Source: Ilex aquifolium
Taxonomy: Eukaryota > Streptophyta > Magnoliopsida > Aquifoliales > Aquifoliaceae
Length of the DNA: 64,000 nucleotides
NCBI GenBank assembly: GCA_951799425.1
Contig: OX637401.1
Location: 33,405,780 to 33,469,779 of the forward strand
Direction of reading: 5' to 3'
Shown here one piece after another: positions 13,318-25,100 of this stretch (its first letter is position 1; each line of letters begins with the position of its first letter). The position numbers were made by a program, and so were the translations under genes. The notes under the pieces are model-generated. The model was not told the DNA's origin. It searched no databases and saw nothing but the letters and a program-made list of their open reading frames with translations.

Positions 13318-16307
13318 TATTTCGAACTTGTTAGAAGATGAATCACCAATTTTGATCTCAATATATTGGTTAGGGTTTCAAGTTCTCATTACAATGCCGC
13401 AAGAGTTAGCTCAATCCGAGTTCGGGAGAAAAAGTTATGTCCGATATACTATTTCATTTTAAAGGTGGACTACTTATTACACCAAACTTGCGTTACAATA
13501 GAGCCCATGCTAGAGGATTTTTCATGACTTTTGATGTGAATAAAATGGTTAGGGATTCAAGTATTCTTTACAATGCCGCAAGAATCATCTTATTTAGAGA
13601 CCGGAGTAAAAAGTTATGTCAGAAATACTAAAGAATGGAAAATTACTTTTTTTTCCTAGTGGAGGGGATGGCCAACTATACCAAACTTCCATCACCATTT
13701 CGAACTTGTTAGAAGATGAATCACCAATTTTGATCTCAATATATTGGTTAGGGTTTCAAGTTCTCATTACAATGCCGCAAGAGTTATCTCAATCCGAGTT
13801 CGGGAGAAACAGTTATGTCCGATATACTATTTCATTTTAAAGGTGGACTACTTATTACACCAAACTTGCGTTACAATAGAGCCCATGCTAGAGGATTTTT
13901 CATGACTTTTGATGTGAATAAAATGGTTAGGGATTCAAGAATTCTTTACAATGCAGCAAGAATCATCCTAATCAGAGACCGGAGTAAAAAGTTATGTCAG
14001 AAATACTAAAGAATGGGAAATTACTTTTTTTTCCTAGTGGAGGGGAATGGCCAACTATACCAAACTTCCATCACCATTTCGAACTTGTTAGAAGATGAAT
14101 CACCAATTTTGATCTCAATATATTGGTTAGGGTTTCAAGTTCTCATTACAATGCCGCAAGAGTTAGCTCAATCCGAGTTCGGGAGAAAAAGTTATGTCCG
14201 ATATACTATTTCATTTTAAAGGAGGACTACTTATTACACCAAACTTGCGTTACAATAGAGCCCATGCTAGAGGATTTTTCATGACTTTTGATGTGAATAA
14301 AATGGTTAGGGATTCAAGAATTCTTTACAATGCAGCGAGAATCATCTTAATCAGAGACCGGAGTAAAAAGTTATGTCAGAAATACTAAAGAATGAGAAAT
14401 TACTTTTTTTTCCTAGTGGAGGGGAATTGGCAATTATACAAAACTTCCATCACCATTTCGAACTTGTTAGAAGATGAATCACCAATTTTGATCTCAATAT
14501 ATTGGTTAGGGTTTCAAGTTCTCATTTCAATGCCGCAAGAGTTAGCTCAATCCGAATTCGGGAGAAAAAGTTATGTCCGATATACTATTTCATTTCAAAG
14601 GTGGACTACTTATTACACCAAACTTGCGTTACAATAGAGCCCATGCTAGAGGATTTTTCATGACTTTTGATGTGAACAAAATGGTTAGGGATTCAAGAAT
14701 TCTTTACAATGCCGCAAGAATCATCTTAATCAGAGACCGGAGTAAAAAGTTATGTCAGAAATACTAAAGAATGGGAAATTACTTTTTTTTCCTAGTGGAG
14801 GGGAATGGCCAACTATACCAAACTTCCATCACTATTTCGAACTTGTTAGAAGATGAATCACCAATTTTGATCTCAATATATTGGTTAGGGTTTCAAGTTC
14901 TCATTACAATGCCGCAAGAGTTAGCTCAATCCGAGTTCGGGAGAAAAAGTTATGTCCGATATACTATTTCATTTTAAAGGTGGACTACTTATTACACCAA
15001 ACTTGCGTTACAATAGAGCCCATGCTAGAGGATTTTTCATGACTTTTGATGTGAATAAAATGGTTAGGGATTCAAGTATTCTTTACAATGCCGCAAGAAT
15101 CATCTTATTTAGAGACCGGAGTAAAAAGTTATGTCAGAAATACTAAAGAATGGAAAATTACTTTTTTTTCCTAGTGGAGGGGATGGCCAACTATACCAAA
15201 CTTCCATCACCATTTCGAACTTGTTAGAAGATGAATCACCAATTTTGATCTCAATATATTGGTTAGGGTTTCAAGTTCTCATTACAATGCCGCAAGAGTT
15301 ATCTCAATCCGAGTTCGGGAGAAACAGTTATGTCCGATATACTATTTCATTTTAAAGGTGGACTACTTATTACACCAAACTTGCGTTACAATAGAGCCCA
15401 TGCTAGAGGATTTTTCATGACTTTTGATGTGAATAAAATGGTTAGGGATTCAAGAATTCTTTACAATGCAGCAAGAATCATCCTAATCAGAGACCGGAGT
15501 AAAAAGTTATGTCAGAAATACTAAAGAATGGGAAATTACTTTTTTTTCCTAGTGGAGGGGAATGGCCAACTATACCAAACTTCCATCACCATTTCGAACT
15601 TGTTAGAAGATGAATCACCAATTTTGATCTCAATATATTGGTTAGGGTTTCAAGTTCTCATTACAATGCCGCAAGAGTTAGCTCAATCCGAGTTCGGGAG
15701 AAAAAGTTATGTCCGATATACTATTTCATTTTAAAGGAGGACTACTTATTACACCAAACTTGCGTTACAATAGAGCCCATGCTAGAGGATTTTTCATGAC
15801 TTTTGATGTGAATAAAATGGTTAGGGATTCAAGAATTCTTTACAATGCAGCGAGAATCATCTTAATCAGAGACCGGAGTAAAAAGTTATGTCAGAAATAC
15901 TAAAGAATGAGAAATTACTTTTTTTTCCTAGTGGAGGGGAATTGGCAATTATACAAAACTTCCATCACCATTTCGAACTTGTTAGAAGATGAATCACCAA
16001 TTTTGATCTCAATATATTGGTTAGGGTTTCAAGTTCTCATTTCAATGCCGCAAGAGTTAGCTCAATCCGAATTCGGGAGAAAAAGTTATGTCCGATATAC
16101 TATTTCATTTCAAAGGTGGACTACTTATTACACCAAACTTGCGTTACAATAGAGCCCATGCTAGAGGATTTTTCATGACTTTTGATGTGAACAAAATGGT
16201 TAGGGATTCAAGAATTCTTTACAATGCCGCAAGAATCATCTTAATCAGAGACCGGAGTAAAAAGTTATGTCAGAAATACTAAAGAATGGGAAATTACTTT
16301 TTTTTCC
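12925..16307 (+). repeat. Tandem duplication of a 1515-bp block (4 units)
   Basis: Positions 12925-14792 match 14440-16307 at a shift of 1515 bp (three 379-bp units and one 378-bp unit). Shared markers are ccgaattcgg (13037, 14552 and 16067), catcactat (near 13314 and 14829), the half A with tcaagtattctt and tttagag, the 199-bp half B with aatggaaaatt and gagttatctc, and the following half A with catcctaatc. The match ends where the right copy has ttccaagtgg instead of ttcctagtgg at 16308. Confidence 0.87.
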
Positions 16308-19300
16308 AAGTGGAGGGGAATGGCCAACTATACCAAACTTCCATCACCATTTCGAACTTGTTAGAAGATGAATCACCAATTTTGATCTCAATATATTGGT
16401 TAGGGTTTCAAGTTCTCATTACAATGCCGCAAGAGTTAGCTCAATCCGAGTTCGGGAGAAAAAGTTATGTCCGATATACTATTTCATTTTAAAGGAGGAC
16501 TACTTATTACACCAAACTTGCGTTACAATAGAGCCCATGCTAGTGGATTTTTCATGACTTTTGATGTGAATAAAATGTTTAGGGATTCAAGAATTCTTTA
16601 CAATGCAGCGAGAATCATCTTAATCAGAGACCGGAGTAAAAAGTTATGTCAGAAATACTAAAGAATGAGAAATTACTTTTTTTTCCTAGTGGAGGGGAAT
16701 TGGCAATTATACAAAACTTCCATCACCATTTCGAACTTGTTAGAAGATGAATCACCAATTTTGATCTCAATATATTGGTTAGGGTTTCAAGTTCTCATTT
16801 CAATGCCGCAAGAGTTAGCTCAATCCGAGTTCGGGAGAAAAAGTTATGTCCGATATACTATTTCATTTCAAAGGGGGACTACTTATTACACCAAACTTGC
16901 GTTACAATAGAGCCCATGCTAGAGGATTTTTCATGACTTTTGATGTGAACAAAATGGTTAGGGATTCAAGAATTCTTTACAATGCCGCAAGAATCATCTT
17001 AATCAGAGACCGGAGTAAAATGTTATGTCAGAAATACTAAAGAATGGGAAATTACTTTTTTTTCCTAGTGGAGGGGAATGGCCAACTATACCAAACTTCC
17101 ATCACCATTTCGAACTTGTTAGAAGATGAATCACCAATTTTGATCTCAATATATTGGTTAGGGTTTCAAGTTCTCATTACAATGCCGCAAGAGTTAGCTC
17201 AATCCGAGTTCGGGAGAAAAAGTTATGTCCGATATACTATTTCATTTTAAAGGAGGACTACTTATTACACCAAACTTGCGTTACAATAGAGCCCATGCTA
17301 GAGGATTTTTCATGACTTTTGATGTGAATAAAATGTTTAGGGATTCAAGAATTCTTTACAATGCAGCGAGAATCATCTTAATCAGAGACCGGAGTAAAAA
17401 GTTATGTCAGAAATACTAAAGAATGAGAAATTACTTTTTTTTCCTAGTGGAGGGGAATTGGCAATTATACAAAACTTCCATCACCATTTCGAACTTGTTA
17501 GAAGATGAATCACCAATTTTGATCTCAATATATTGGTTAGGGTTTCAAGTTCTCATTTCAATGCCGCAAGAGTTAGCTCAATCCGAGTTCGGGAGAAAAA
17601 GTTATGTCCGATATACTATTTCATTTCAAAGGGGGACTACTTATTACACCAAACTTGCGTTACAATAGAGCCCATGCTAGAGGATTTTTCATGACTTTTG
17701 ATGTGAACAAAATGGTTAGGGATTCAAGAATTCTTTACAATGCCGCAAGAATCATCTTAATCAGAGACCGGAGTAAAATGTTATGTCAGAAATACTAAAG
17801 AATGGGAAATTACTTTTTTTTCCTAGTGGAGGGGAATGGCCAACTATACCAAACTTCCATCACCATTTCGAACTTGTTAGAAGATGAATCACCAATTTTG
17901 ATCTCAATATATTGGTTAGGGTTTCAAGTTCTCATTACAATGCCGCAAGAGTTAGCTCAATCCGAGTTCGGGAGAAAAAGTTATGTCCGATATACTATTT
18001 CATTTTAAAGGAGGACTACTTATTACACCAAACTTGCGTTACAATAGAGCCCATGCTAGAGGATTTTTCATGACTTTTGATGTGAATAAAATGTTTAGGG
18101 ATTCAAGAATTCTTTACAATGCAGCGAGAATCATCTTAATCAGAGACCGGAGTAAAAAGTTATGTCAGAAATACTAAAGAATGAGAAATTACTTTTTTTT
18201 CCTAGTGGAGGGGAATTGGCAATTATACAAAACTTCCATCACCATTTCGAACTTGTTAGAAGATGAATCACCAATTTTGATCTCAATATATTGGTTAGGG
18301 TTTCAAGTTCTCATTTCAATGCCGCAAGAGTTAGCTCAATCCGAGTTCGGGAGAAAAAGTTATGTCCGATATACTATTTCATTTCAAAGGTGGACTACTT
18401 ATTACACCAAACTTGCGTTACAATAGAGCCCATGCTAGAGGATTTTTCATGACTTTTGATATGAACAAAATGGTTAGGGATTCAAGAATTCATTACAATG
18501 CCGCAAGAATCATCTTAATCAGAGACCGGAGTAAAAAGTTATGTCAGAAATACTAAAGAATGGGAAATTACTTTTTTTTCCTAGTGGAGGGGAATGGCCA
18601 ACTATACCAAACTTCCATCACCATTTCGAACTTGTTAGAAGATGAATCACCAATTTTGATCTCAATATATTGGTTAGGGTTTCAAGTTCTCATTACAATG
18701 CCGCAAGAGTTAGCTCAATCCGAGTTCGGGAGAAAAAGTTATGTCCGATATACTATTTCATTTTAAAGGAGGACTACTTATTACACCAAACTTGCGTTAC
18801 AATAGAGCCCATGCTAGAGGATTTTTCATGACTTTTGATGTGAATAAAATGGTTAGGGATTCAAGAATTCTTTACAATGCAGCGAGAATCATCTTAATCA
18901 GAGACCGGAGTAAAAAGTTATGTCAGAAATACTAAAGAATGAGAAATTACTTTTTTTTCCTAGTGGAGGGGAATTGGCAATTATACAAAACTTCCATCAC
19001 CATTTCGAACTTGTTAGAAGATGAATCACCAATTTTGATCTCAATATATTGGTTAGGGTTTCAAGTTCTCATTTCAATGCCGCAAGAGTTAGCTCAATCC
19101 GAGTTCGGGAGAAAAAGTTATGTCCGATATACTATTTCATTTCAAAGGTGGACTACTTATTACACCAAACTTGCGTTACAATAGAGCCCATGCTAGAGGA
19201 TTTTTCATGACTTTTGATGTGAACAAAATGGTTAGGGATTCAAGAATTCTTTACAATGCCGCAAGAATCATCTTAATCAGAGACCGGAGTAAAAAGTTAT

Positions 19301-22131
19301 GTCAGAAATACTAAAGAATGGGAAATTACTTTTTTTTCCTAGTGGAGGGGAATGGCCAACTATACCAAACTTCCATCACCATTTCGAACTTGTTAGAAGA
19401 TGAATCACCAATTTTGATCTCAATATATTGGTTAGGGTTTCAAGTTCTCATTACAATGCCGCAAGAGTTAGCTCAATCCGAGTTCGGGAGAAAAAGTTAT
19501 GTCCGATATACTATTTCATTTTAAAGGAGGACTACTTATTACACCAAACTTGCGTTACAATAGAGCCCATGCTAGTGGATTTTTCATGACTTTTGATGTG
19601 AATAAAATGTTTAGGGATTCAAGAATTCTTTACAATGCAGCGAGAATCATCTTAATCAGAGACCGGAGTAAAAAGTTATGTCAGAAATACTAAAGAATGA
19701 GAAATTACTTTTTTTTCCTAGTGGAGGGGAATTGGCAATTATACAAAACTTCCATCACCATTTCGAACTTGTTAGAAGATGAATCACCAATTTTGATCTC
19801 AATATATTGGTTAGGGTTTCAAGTTCTCATTTCAATGCCGCAAGAGTTAGCTCAATCCGAGTTCGGGAGAAAAAGTTATGTCCGATATACTATTTCATTT
19901 CAAAGGTGGACTACTTATTACACCAAACTTGCGTTACAATAGAGCCCATGCTAGAGAATTTTTCATGACTTTTGATGTGAACAAAATGGTTAGGGATTCA
20001 AGAATTCTTTACAATGCCGCAAGAATCATCTTAATCAGAGACCGGAGTAAAAAGTTATGTCAGAAATACTAAAGAATGGGAAATTACTTTTTTTTCCTAG
20101 TGGAGGGGAATGGCCAACTATACCAAACTTCCATCACCATTTCGAACTTGTTAGAAGATGAATCACCAATTTTGATCTCAATATATTGGTTAGGGTTTCA
20201 AGTTCTCATTACAATGCCGCAAGAGTTAGCTCAATCCGAGTTCGGGAGAAAAAGTTATGTCCGTTATACTATTTCATTTTAAAGGAGGACTACTTATTAC
20301 ACCAAACTTGCGTTACAATAGAGCCCATGCTAGAGGATTTTTCATGACTTTTGATGTGAATAAAATGGTTAGGGATTCAAGAATTCTTTACAATGCAGCG
20401 AGAATCATCTTAATCAGAGACCGGAGTAAAAAGTTATGTCAGAAATACTAAAGAATGAGAAATTACTTTTTTTTCCTAGTGGAGGGGAATTGGCAATTAT
20501 AAAAAACTTCCATCACCATTTCGAACTTGTTAGAAGATGAATCACCAATTTTGATCTCAATATATTGGTTAGGGTTTCAAGTTCTCATTTCAATGCCGCA
20601 AGAGTTAGCTCAATCCGAATTCGGGAGAAAAAGTTATGTCCGATATACTATTTCATTTCAAAGGTGGACTACTTATTACACCAAACTTGCGTTACAATAG
20701 AGCCCATGCTAGAGGATTTTTCATGACTTTTGATGTGAACAAAATGGTTAGGGATTCAAGAATTCTTTACAATGCCGCAAGAATCATCTTAATCAGAGAC
20801 CGGAGTAAAAAGTTATGTCAGAAATACTAAAGAATGGGAAATTACTTTTTTTTCCTAGTGGAGGGGAATGGCCAACTATACCAAACTTCCATCACTATTT
20901 CGAACTTGTTAGAAGATGAATCACCAATTTTGATCTCAATATATTGGTTAGGGTTTCAAGTTCTCATTACAATGCCGCAAGAGTTAGCTCAATCCGAGTT
21001 CGGGAGAAAAAGTTATGTCCGATATACTATTTCATTTTAAAGGTGGACTACTTATTACACCAAACTTGCGTTACAATAGAGCCCATGCTAGAGGATTTTT
21101 CATGACTTTTGATGTGAATAAAATGGTTAGGGATTCAAGTATTCTTTACAATGCCGCAAGAATCATCTTATTTAGAGACCGGAGTAAAAAGTTATGTCAG
21201 AAATACTAAAGAATGGAAAATTACTTTTTTTTCCTAGTGGAGGGGATGGCCAACTATACCAAACTTCCATCACCATTTCGAACTTGTTAGAAGATGAATC
21301 ACCAATTTTGATCTCAATATATTGGTTAGGGTTTCAAGTTCTCATTACAATGCCGCAAGAGTTATCTCAATCCGAGTTCGGGAGAAACAGTTATGTCCGA
21401 TATACTATTTCATTTTAAAGGTGGACTACTTATTACACCAAACTTGCGTTACAATAGAGCCCATGCTAGAGGATTTTTCATGACTTTTGATGTGAATAAA
21501 ATGGTTAGGGATTCAAGAATTCTTTACAATGCAGCAAGAATCATCCTAATCAGAGACCGGAGTAAAAAGTTATGTCAGAAATACTAAAGATAGGGAAATT
21601 ACTTTTTTTTCCTAGTGGAGGGGAATGGCCAACTATACCAAACTTCCATCACCATTTCGAACTTGTTAGAAGATGAATCACCAATTTTGATCTCAATATA
21701 TTGGTTAGGGTTTCAAGTTCTCATTACAATGCCGCAAGAGTTAGCTCAATCCGAGTTCGGGAGAAAAAGTTATGTCCGATATACTATTTCATTTTAAAGG
21801 AGGACTACTTATTACACCAAACTTGCGTTACAATAGAGCCCATGCTAGAGGATTTTTCATGACTTTTGATGTGAATAAAATGGTTAGGGATTCAAGAATT
21901 CTTTACAATGCAGCGAGAATCATCTTAATCAGAGACCGGAGTAAAAAGTTATGTCAGAAATACTAAAGAATGAGAAATTACTTTTTTTTCCTAGTGGAGG
22001 GGAATTGGCAATTATACAAAACTTCCATCACCATTTCGAACTTGTTAGAAGATGAATCACCAATTTTGATCTCAATATATTGGTTAGGGTTTCAAGTTCT
22101 CATTTCAATGCCGCAAGAGTTAGCTCAATCC
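15586..22131 (+). repeat. Segmental copy related to 6492-14553
   Basis: This stretch follows the marker order of 6492-14553, with two steps in the offset. Offset 9094 holds first: ttccaagtgg at 7212 and 16306, then gctagtgga and aaaatgttta. After the 758-bp duplication described separately the offset is 9852: gtttgatatgaac-like change (gatatgaacaaa) with aattcattac near 8607-8641 and 18459-18493, and gctagagaatt near 10100 and 19952. It then becomes 7578, because the left copy holds an extra 2274-bp block: tgtccgttatac near 12682 and 20260, catcactat near 13314 and 20892, tcaagtattctt near 13560 and 21138. The three offsets are arithmetically consistent (9094+758=9852; 9852-2274=7578). Which copy came first cannot be told. 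Confidence 0.8.
16545..18390 (+). repeat. Tandem duplication of a single 758-bp higher-order unit
   Basis: Two private changes occur exactly twice, 758 bp apart: tttcaaaggggg for tttcaaaggtgg (near 16873 and 17631), and gtaaaatgttatg for gtaaaaagttatg (near 17020 and 17778). Agreement runs from 16545 (just after a gctagtgga absent in the second copy) to about 17632. The third copy along reverts to the usual sequence at 18391. This is a one-step duplication of the basic higher-order repeat, younger than the surrounding block. Confidence 0.87.
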
Positions 22132-22199
22132 GAGTTCGGGAGAAAAAGTTATGTCCGATATACTATTTCATTTCAAAGGTGGACTACTTATTACACCAA

Positions 22200-25100
22200 A
22201 CTTGCGTTACAATAGAGCCCATGCTAGAGGATTTTTCATGACTTTTGATGTGAACAAAATGGTTAGGGATTCAAGAATTCTTTACAATGCCGCAAGAATC
22301 ATCTTAATCAGAGACCGGAGTAAAAAGTTATGTCAGAAATACTAAAGAATGGGAAATTACTTTTTTTTCCTAGTGGAGGGGAATGGCCAACTATACCAAA
22401 CTTCCATCACCATTTCGAACTTGTTAGAAGATGAATCACCAATTTTGATCTCAATATATTGGTTAGGGTTTCAAGTTCTCATTACAATGCCGCAAGAGTT
22501 AGCTCAATCCGAGTTCGGGAGAAAAAGTTATGTCCGATATACTATTTCATTTTAAAGGAGGACTACTTATTACACCAAACTTGCGTTACAATAGAGCCCA
22601 TGCTAGTGGATTTTTCATGACTTTTGATGTGAATAAAATGTTTAGGGATTCAAGTATTCTTTACAATGCAGCGAGAATCATCTTAATCAGAGACCGGAGT
22701 AAAAAGTTATGTCAGAAATACTAAAGAATGAGAAATTACTTTTTTTTCCTAGTGGAGGGGAATTGGCAATTATACAAAACTTCCATCACCATTTCGAACT
22801 TGTTAGAAGATGAATCACCAATTTTGATCTCAATATATTGGTTAGGGTTTCAAGTTCTCATTTCAATGCCGCAAGAGTTAGCTCAATCCGAGTTCGGGAG
22901 AAAAAGTTATGTCCGATATACTATTTCATTTCAAAGGTGGACTACTTATTACACCAAACTTGCGTTACAATAGAGCCCATGCTAGAGGATTTTTCATGAC
23001 TTTTGATGTGAACAAAATGGTTAGGGATTCAAGAATTCTTTACAATGCCGCAAGAATCATCTTAATCAGAGACCGGAGTAAAAAGTTATGTCAGAAATAC
23101 TAAAGAATGGGAAATTACTTTTTTTTCCTAGTGGAGGGGAATGGCCAACTATACCAAACTTCCATCACCATTTCGAACTTGTTAGAAGATGAATCACCAA
23201 TTTTGATCTCAATATATTGGTTAGGGTTTCAAGTTCTCATTACAATGCCGCAAGAGTTAGCTCAATCCGAGTTCGGGAGAAAAAGTTATGTCCGATATAC
23301 TATTTCATTTTAAAGGAGGACTACTTATTACACCAAACTTGCGTTACAATAGAGCCCATGCTAGAGGATTTTTCATGACTTTTGATGTGAATAAAATGGT
23401 TAGGGATTCAAGAATTCTTTACAATGCAGCGAGAATCATCTTAATCAGAGACCGGAGTAAAAAGTTATGTCAGAAATACTAAAGAATGAGAAATTACTTT
23501 TTTTTCCTAGTGGAGGGGAATTGGCAATTATAAAAAACATCCATCACCATTTCGAACTTGTTAGAAGATGAATCACCAATTTTGATCTCAATATATTGGT
23601 TAGGGTTTCAAGTTCTCATTTCAATGCCGCAAGAGTTAGCTCAATCCGAGTTCGGGAGAAAAAGTTATGTCCGATATACTATTTCATTTCAAAGGTGGAC
23701 TACTTATTACACCAAACTTGCATTACAATAGAGCCCATGCTAGAGGATTTTTCATGACTTTTGATGTGAACAAAATGGTTAGGGATTCAAGAATTCTTTA
23801 CAATGCCGCAAGAATCATCTTAATCAGAGACCGGAGTAAAAAGTTATGTCAGAAATACTAAAGAATGGGAAATTACTTTTTTTTCCTAGTGGAGGGGAAT
23901 GGCCAACTATACCAAACTTCCATCACCATTTCGAACTTGTTAGAAGATGAATCACCAATTTTGATCTCAATATATTGGTTAGGGTTTCAAGTTCTCATTA
24001 CAATGCCGCAAGAGTTAGCTCAATCCGAGTTCGGGAGAAAAAGTTATGTCCGATATACTATTTCATTTTAAAGGTGGACTACTTATTACACCAAACTTGC
24101 GTTACAATAGAGCCCATGCTAGAGGATTTTTCATGACTTTTGATGTGAATAAAATGGTTAGGGATTCAAGTATTCTTTACAATGCCGCAAGAATCATCTT
24201 ATTTAGAGACCGGAGTAAAAAGTTATGTCAGAAATACTAAAGAATGGAAAATTACTTTTTTTTCCTAGTGGAGGGGATGGCCAACTATACCAAACTTCCA
24301 TCACCATTTCGAACTTGTTAGAAGATGAATCACCAATTTTGATCTCAATATATTGGTTAGGGTTTCAAGTTCTCATTACAATGCCGCAAGAGTTATCTCA
24401 ATCCGAGTTCGGGAGAAACAGTTATGTCCGATATACTATTTCATTTTAAAGGTGGACTACTTATTACACCAAACTTGCGTTACAATAGAGCCCATGCTAG
24501 AGGATTTTTCATGACTTTTGATGTGAATAAAATGGTTAGGGATTCAAGAATTCTTTACAATGCAGCAAGAATCATCCTAATCAGAGACCGGAGTAAAAAG
24601 TTATGTCAGAAATACTAAAGAATGGGAAATTACTTTTTTTTCCTAGTGGAGGGGAATGGCCAACTATACCAACCTTCCATCACCATTTCGAACTTGTTAG
24701 AAGGTGAATCACCAATTTTGATCTCAATATATTGGTTAGGGTTTCAAGTTCTCATTACAATGCCGCAAGAGTTAGCTCAATCCGTGTTCGGGAGAAAAAG
24801 TTATGTCCGATATACTATTTCATTTTAAAGGAGGACTACTTATTACACCAAACTTGCGTTACAATAGAGCCCATGCTAGAGGATTTTTCATGACTTTTGA
24901 TGTGAATAAAATGGTTAGGGATTCAAGAATTCTTTACAATGCAGCAAGAATCATCTTATTTAGAGACCGGAGTAAAAAGTTATGTCAGAAATACTAAAGA
25001 ATGGGAAATTACTTTTTTTTCGTAGTGGAGGGGATGGCCAACTATACAAAACTTCCATCACCATTTCGAACTTGTTAGAAGATGAATCACCAATTTTGAT

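Larger units (their letters stand above)
924..24615 (+). repeat. Domain 1: 758-bp higher-order repeat region
   Basis: Through most of this stretch two unit types alternate, giving a 758-bp higher-order repeat. The order is R-type half B (aatgagaaatt, ttggcaattata, ctcatttcaatg), then half A with tttcaaagg, gtgaacaaaatgg and gccgcaag, then G-type half B (aatgggaaatt, ggccaactatacc, ctcattacaatg), then half A with ttttaaaggagg and gcagcgag. The alternation is clean at about 5.8-13.3, 16-21 and 21.6-24 kb. It is broken by a module with tcaagtattctt in A followed by a 199-bp B with gagttatctc at about 13.43, 14.94, 21.0 and 24.0 kb, and by a unit with tcatagtgg near 3.05 and 5.32 kb. Some half A copies also carry gctagtgga with aaaatgttta, a longer-period marker. 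Confidence 0.85.
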
